This document shows positions 5,874 to 9,072 of a stretch of 9,072 bases of DNA, piece by piece. The stretch covers positions 1 through 9,072 of the forward strand of contig CALEFF010000068.1 in NCBI GenBank assembly GCA_937876865.1, written 5' to 3'. The notes under the pieces were generated by a model. That model did no database searches. It had not been told where the DNA came from and saw nothing but the letters and a program-made list of their open reading frames with translations. Every line of letters begins with the position of its first letter. Position 1 is the stretch's first letter. A program made the translations under genes and the position numbers. The DNA is from an uncultured Bacteroidales bacterium (GTDB lineage Bacteria; Bacteroidota; Bacteroidia; Bacteroidales; P3).

Positions 5874-7181
5874 TTATTCCACAATCAATTTCTTTTTCAC
5901 GCTACCTTTTGCGGTGTTAATCTTGACTATGTATGTACCCGAAGATAAATTGCTAATATCTATGTCTTTTTCAAAGTTGCTTACCTTTGTTTCTATTAGC
6001 AATTTCCCGACCATATCAAAGACTTGAATATTATTTATAGTATAATGACTCATTACCTTAAAGTAATTATCAGCAGGGTTAGGCATTAGGTAACACATTT
6101 TCTCTAATTCTACCTCTGAAAGTGATTGAGTATTTGAAGGAATCATAATAATAGGCACCATATTTATATAAATATTTTGCCAAATAGTATAAGCAGGGTC
6201 ATCATTAAATCTAATCCATTCTCCATTGCGTCTTAGGTGTTTTTCATCAGGAAAACTACACAAAGGAAAGTTATCCTCAGGACCTAAAGTTTTTAGATAA
6301 TCCAGATATAAATACATGGCTGGACCGAAATTATAATGATTAGGCTGAAAATCTTCTGAATACCATTGTCCTGTTATTGAATCTTTACAAAGATAATACA
6401 ATTGATCCCAAGGCATCATTCCTACGTAAATTGTATCATAATTAAGTCCACATTCAATCGGTCCTCCGTGAGCAAAAATAGAATCTCTTAAACAAGGACT
6501 ATAAACATTACATGTGTGATGCATTCTAAAATAACTGGGAGATGCATATTTAGGAACATCAAATGCTATTTTAAAACCATTTAAATTTGTAAGATTTGCA
6601 TAATCTCTTTCGGGAAAATAATAAGTATTCCAATCTTCTCTGTTCCAATTTACAATAGAATCTAAACTTGGTCCTACGTTAAAAGTATTGAATATTGTAG
6701 TAGAAATAGTATCAAAGTTATCATCTAAAATACAAATATTTCTATAAGTATCAAGAGCTTCATAACCCACCTTCATCGCAACACCAACAATTACGTAATT
6801 ATCATAAGGAATAGATGTTTGATCCAAATAATAATCTTGAGCAAATGCTTCTGCATAGATTTGATTATTATAAGAATTTGCTCCAATCACATACCCCTCA
6901 ACAATAGGAGCAGAAGTGTCGCACCATAATTTATAATATGGAGCATAATATCGCCACTGTCTATAAGTTTCTGAATAAGGCGTTGAAGCTCCTTGAACAC
7001 CTGGCATATGTGTTCTATGAGTATCACTTGTAGAAAAACAATTAGAAAAATAAGTAGTATCAAAAATATAAAGTAAATCGTATTGACTTGAATCTGGTGG
7101 TGGAATATGATGATATTGTGCTTTAAGATTTAGGCTTGAAAACAATAATGTAAATAATAAAATTAAGACTGACTTTTTCAT
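5874..7181 (-). CDS. Secreted protein with T9SS type A C-terminal sorting domain
   Basis: 435 residues. A signal peptide (residues 1-21, MKKSVLILLFTLLFSSLNLKA) is followed by Gln at +1, the pattern called the Bacteroidetes Q-rule. The last 73 residues (363-435) are a complete type A sorting domain: PNPADN, then VFDMVGKLLIE, DIDISNLSSGTYIVKI and a basic end KKKLIVE. The protein should cross the outer membrane by the type IX system and be released or surface-anchored. The middle (22-362) is rich in Tyr, Trp and Asp and poor in Lys, with a beta-rich stretch near residue 130-145 (YVIVGVAMKVGYEA); I recognise no enzymatic motif. Its start lies 28 nt after the preceding gene, with the same 20-bp start region, so it is probably co-transcribed. 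Function unknown. Confidence 0.85.
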   Translation of the reverse strand: MKKSVLILLFTLLFSSLNLKAQYHHIPPPDSSQYDLLYIFDTTYFSNCFSTSDTHRTHMPGVQGASTPYSETYRQWRYYAPYYKLWCDTSAPIVEGYVIGANSYNNQIYAEAFAQDYYLDQTSIPYDNYVIVGVAMKVGYEALDTYRNICILDDNFDTISTTIFNTFNVGPSLDSIVNWNREDWNTYYFPERDYANLTNLNGFKIAFDVPKYASPSYFRMHHTCNVYSPCLRDSIFAHGGPIECGLNYDTIYVGMMPWDQLYYLCKDSITGQWYSEDFQPNHYNFGPAMYLYLDYLKTLGPEDNFPLCSFPDEKHLRRNGEWIRFNDDPAYTIWQNIYINMVPIIMIPSNTQSLSEVELEKMCYLMPNPADNYFKVMSHYTINNIQVFDMVGKLLIETKVSNFEKDIDISNLSSGTYIVKINTAKGSVKKKLIVE

Positions 7182-7193
7182 AACTTTAAAGGT
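7174..7193 (-). repeat. Start-region repeat, copy 1
   Basis: The reverse strand reads ACCTTTAAAGTTATGAAAAA, identical over 20 bp to the start region of the upstream gene at 8876-8895. It includes the ATG and first two Lys codons. It may be a shared translation-initiation sequence or a trace of duplication or recombination. Confidence 0.7.
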
Positions 7194-7209
7194 ATTTAAT
7201 TAAACAATA

Positions 7210-8883
7210 TTATTTTAAACAATGTATTTTTATGACTGAATTTGTTTTTAAAGGTATAAGACTATATCTAACAAACACGTGAAGTATTGGTCTTGAAAGG
7301 TGAAGTATAGTCAACTGATTATTTGATACGCTTTTGACTGGGTTGTAAAATCTGCATTGAGTTAATGTTGGAATAGAAGTTACAGTAATTGGGTTTAATG
7401 ATGAAACTTGAAATTTATCATATATATAACAAGGATAGTTGTAAAAACAACTATTATTTTTTGTATCGTAAATTAGCATTTGGTTATCATGCATATATCC
7501 AGCAACAGTGTAGTCATAAAGATTAGATGCATTTAAATCACTATAAGATAAATCATATCCATCTTTATAATTTATTTTGTATTTTCTATAATGGTATGGG
7601 AAAGTTGTTGTATCGCTCATTTTTAAGTGAAAAACAAAATCTTCTTTTTGATTATCAAAAATAGTTTTCTTTAAAACCACTAACTCTTCTTCTTTCTCTA
7701 AATATTCACAATCATAGATTGCAAATCCTTGTTGAAGTGTATCAAAAATAGAAACCTTAGATGTCATAAAACTATTATTATCACCATGCATAATTTCAAA
7801 AGCACATGTATATTGATTGTTTGGGAAATAACAATTATTGTAAACAATAGCAATATTATCTTTAAATGTATGTGTGGTTTTTACTCCATACGCTTGATGA
7901 ACGGGATAAGGAAGATGTAATCTTCCTGTATGTTGCTGACGAGTTAGTTTATCAAAAGATATAATATCAATATATGCTGCATGGTTCAAACTATCCCAAA
8001 TGTTTGTAATACTATAATTTATAGATGTTAAATATATTTTGTGAGGTGTTTCTGTTATATCTGCAAATTTATTATAATAGCAACTTCCAATAGTATCAGA
8101 AGGAATATAAAACATTTCAAAATCATTTGATAATCCATAAGTTGCTGAATCCCCTTGAAAAACTACACCAAAATAATTATTTATATTAGTATCTTCTTTT
8201 ATAGTGTAAAGCATAAAGAAGTCTAAGTAATATTCAGAAGGATCTATAAATTCAATAGTTATGCCTTGATTAGGAGCAGGGTGCAATACTTCATAAGGAG
8301 GTTTTCCATAGTACATTTTGCCGATTCCTGCAATGGTAGTATTATTTGTAGAGTCTTTGAAAACTTCTATTCGATCTATTGAAAAAATACTATCTTGATA
8401 AGCATTGTTTATTAAAGTGTACTTAATTCCAGATAAAATAATAGGCGATATGTGTGTAGAATCTTGTATTATTACAGAATCCATAGGTGTTATATTATAA
8501 TCTTGAAATAATGTTGCTATTTTAATGTATGCGAGAAATGCAACATTTGAACCATTGTTATTTACACTGCCACAGAAATACAAAGTATCTCCTTCAATAG
8601 CAAAGTCTTTGACATTAAAGTAGTTACTTAAAGTTACACTTTTAGCAGTTTCTGTATTACCATTTTCTGTTAAAGTGAAAACACCTCTTCCACTTGCATT
8701 TTGAGATAAAATTACATGTCTATTTTTGTTCCAGTATAAAACTTTTTGCGTGTATGGTGACAATCTGTCTGCTCCTGCTGATACACTTGAAATACGTGTT
8801 AAATCTTGTGATTCAATAAAGACTTGCGAACTTGCAATTCCAAACATTAGAATGGAGATTGCAAAAAATAAGATTTTTTTCAT
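7210..8883 (-). CDS. Exported protein of unknown function with a truncated sorting-domain-like C-terminus
   Basis: 557 residues. Signal peptide MKKILFFAISILMFGIASS, then Gln20, again fitting the Q-rule. The body (20-500) is beta-rich and rich in Asn, Asp, Tyr and Ser. It has blade-like stretches such as VKDFAIEGDTLYFCGS (91-106) and IYDCEYLEKEEELVVLKK, which could be irregular beta-propeller repeats; no enzyme motif is seen. The C-terminus (about 510-557, FYNPVKSVSNNQLTI onward) resembles the first two-thirds of a T9SS sorting domain. It stops at CLK, just where the SGxYxV strand and basic tail should follow. The stop is 28 nt before the next gene, and I found the missing part in no other frame there. 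T9SS export is therefore doubtful. The start at 8883 is about 20 nt below a good promoter. Confidence 0.75.
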   Translation of the reverse strand: MKKILFFAISILMFGIASSQVFIESQDLTRISSVSAGADRLSPYTQKVLYWNKNRHVILSQNASGRGVFTLTENGNTETAKSVTLSNYFNVKDFAIEGDTLYFCGSVNNNGSNVAFLAYIKIATLFQDYNITPMDSVIIQDSTHISPIILSGIKYTLINNAYQDSIFSIDRIEVFKDSTNNTTIAGIGKMYYGKPPYEVLHPAPNQGITIEFIDPSEYYLDFFMLYTIKEDTNINNYFGVVFQGDSATYGLSNDFEMFYIPSDTIGSCYYNKFADITETPHKIYLTSINYSITNIWDSLNHAAYIDIISFDKLTRQQHTGRLHLPYPVHQAYGVKTTHTFKDNIAIVYNNCYFPNNQYTCAFEIMHGDNNSFMTSKVSIFDTLQQGFAIYDCEYLEKEEELVVLKKTIFDNQKEDFVFHLKMSDTTTFPYHYRKYKINYKDGYDLSYSDLNASNLYDYTVAGYMHDNQMLIYDTKNNSCFYNYPCYIYDKFQVSSLNPITVTSIPTLTQCRFYNPVKSVSNNQLTILHLSRPILHVFVRYSLIPLKTNSVIKIHCLK

Positions 8884-8895
8884 AACTTTAAAGGT
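8876..8895 (-). repeat. Start-region repeat, copy 2
   Basis: Second copy of the 20-bp sequence found at 7174-7193, covering the ATG of the 557-residue exported protein. Upstream of it the two leaders diverge apart from being A/T-rich. Confidence 0.7.
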
Positions 8896-8909
8896 TTTAA
8901 TTTACGCTA

Positions 8910-8940
8910 CAAAGTTAAAAGAAAAAAACGAATATTCCAA
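8910..8940 (-). promoter_or_regulatory. Promoter of the two exported-protein genes
   Basis: The reverse strand has TTG (8940-8938), a 20-nt spacer and TAACTTTG (8917-8910), a perfect TAnnTTTG. Transcription should start near 8905, with a leader of about 20 nt before the ATG at 8883. I found no TAnnTTTG in the 28-nt gap between the two exported-protein genes, which supports one shared transcript. Confidence 0.75.
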
Positions 8941-9072
8941 TTTTTTTATTCAAAAAAAATGAAGGGCGGCGGTGTTGTTTGTTGGCGAATTTAAACATTC
9001 AAAAAAAAATGTTCATCCTTTTTCTTTTTATTATTTTTCTTTTTAGTTATTATTTTATTATATATTTATTAT
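8941..9072. other. Non-coding right edge, T-rich with a small GC-rich island
   Basis: Mostly A/T homopolymer-like sequence with one GC-rich block, GAAGGGCGGCGGTGTTG (8961-8977), out of character with its surroundings. A weak inverted repeat AACATT (8994-8999) / AATGTT (9008-9013) follows. I see no gene on either strand. The next gene must start outside the window. Confidence 0.4.

Noticed and set aside
7210..7320. Programmed frameshift restoring the sorting domain of the 557-residue protein
   Set aside because: The other two reverse-strand frames meet stops within this stretch (TGA in QLT, TAG after GTT TGT) and do not encode the expected SGxYxV strand, so a frameshift cannot rebuild the domain.
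7729..8962. Two small plus-strand open frames near the 557-residue gene
   Set aside because: They are antisense to the exported-protein gene or run across its promoter and have no recognisable sequence features.
8994..9013. Hairpin AACATT/AATGTT as a terminator
   Set aside because: The stem has only six A/T-dominated pairs and an A-filled loop, and the T-rich stretch after it is interrupted; it is more likely chance in low-GC sequence.
1..9072. Search for a defence system, mobile element, CRISPR array or biosynthetic cluster
   Set aside because: No transposase, integrase, nuclease or toxin-like products, no spaced direct repeats and no terminal inverted repeats were seen; the window is mainly housekeeping genes plus two secreted proteins.

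Overview
The window looks like ordinary chromosomal DNA of a low-GC Bacteroidota bacterium, most likely of the Bacteroidales. Four things point there: the first bases of a 16S rRNA gene (minus strand) carry the phylum's 5' signature; promoters match the Bacteroidota -33 TTTG / -7 TAnnTTTG consensus; one secreted protein ends in a type IX secretion (T9SS) sorting domain; and signal peptides are followed by Gln. Most genes lack a Shine-Dalgarno (SD) sequence, as is usual in this phylum.

Layout. Positions 1-54 are the 5' end of 16S rRNA, read leftward out of the window. It is preceded by a leader of about 170 nt with a boxA-like site and a hairpin, a well-formed promoter at 230-260, and an AT-rich upstream tract. 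Positions 472-4122 hold one minus-strand translation operon, thrS-infC-rpmI-rplT-rplS, ending in a strong intrinsic terminator at 472-503. At 4146-4206 two divergent promoters with identical 13-bp -7 blocks face away from each other, one for thrS and one for lgt-gpmA. The plus-strand pair lgt-gpmA (4228-5836) ends at a hairpin terminator (5838-5867). That terminator is symmetric enough to serve the convergent minus-strand unit too. Positions 5874-8883 hold two exported proteins of unknown function, probably co-transcribed from a promoter at 8910-8940. The downstream one has a complete T9SS C-terminal domain; the upstream one seems to have a cut-off version. Positions 8941-9072 are non-coding as far as I can see.

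How the genes work together. The thrS operon supplies threonyl-tRNA synthetase, initiation factor IF3 and three large-subunit proteins, and lies next to and co-oriented with an rRNA operon. lgt (lipoprotein lipidation) and gpmA (glycolysis) are adjacent but functionally unrelated. The last two genes are accessory surface or secreted proteins.

I found no defence system, mobile element, CRISPR array or clearly new multi-gene system. The points most worth a second look are regulatory: a non-AUG start for infC behind a perfect AGGAGG, a second perfect AGGAGG before rplS, a conserved-looking stem before rplT, the symmetric divergent promoter, and the truncated sorting domain.
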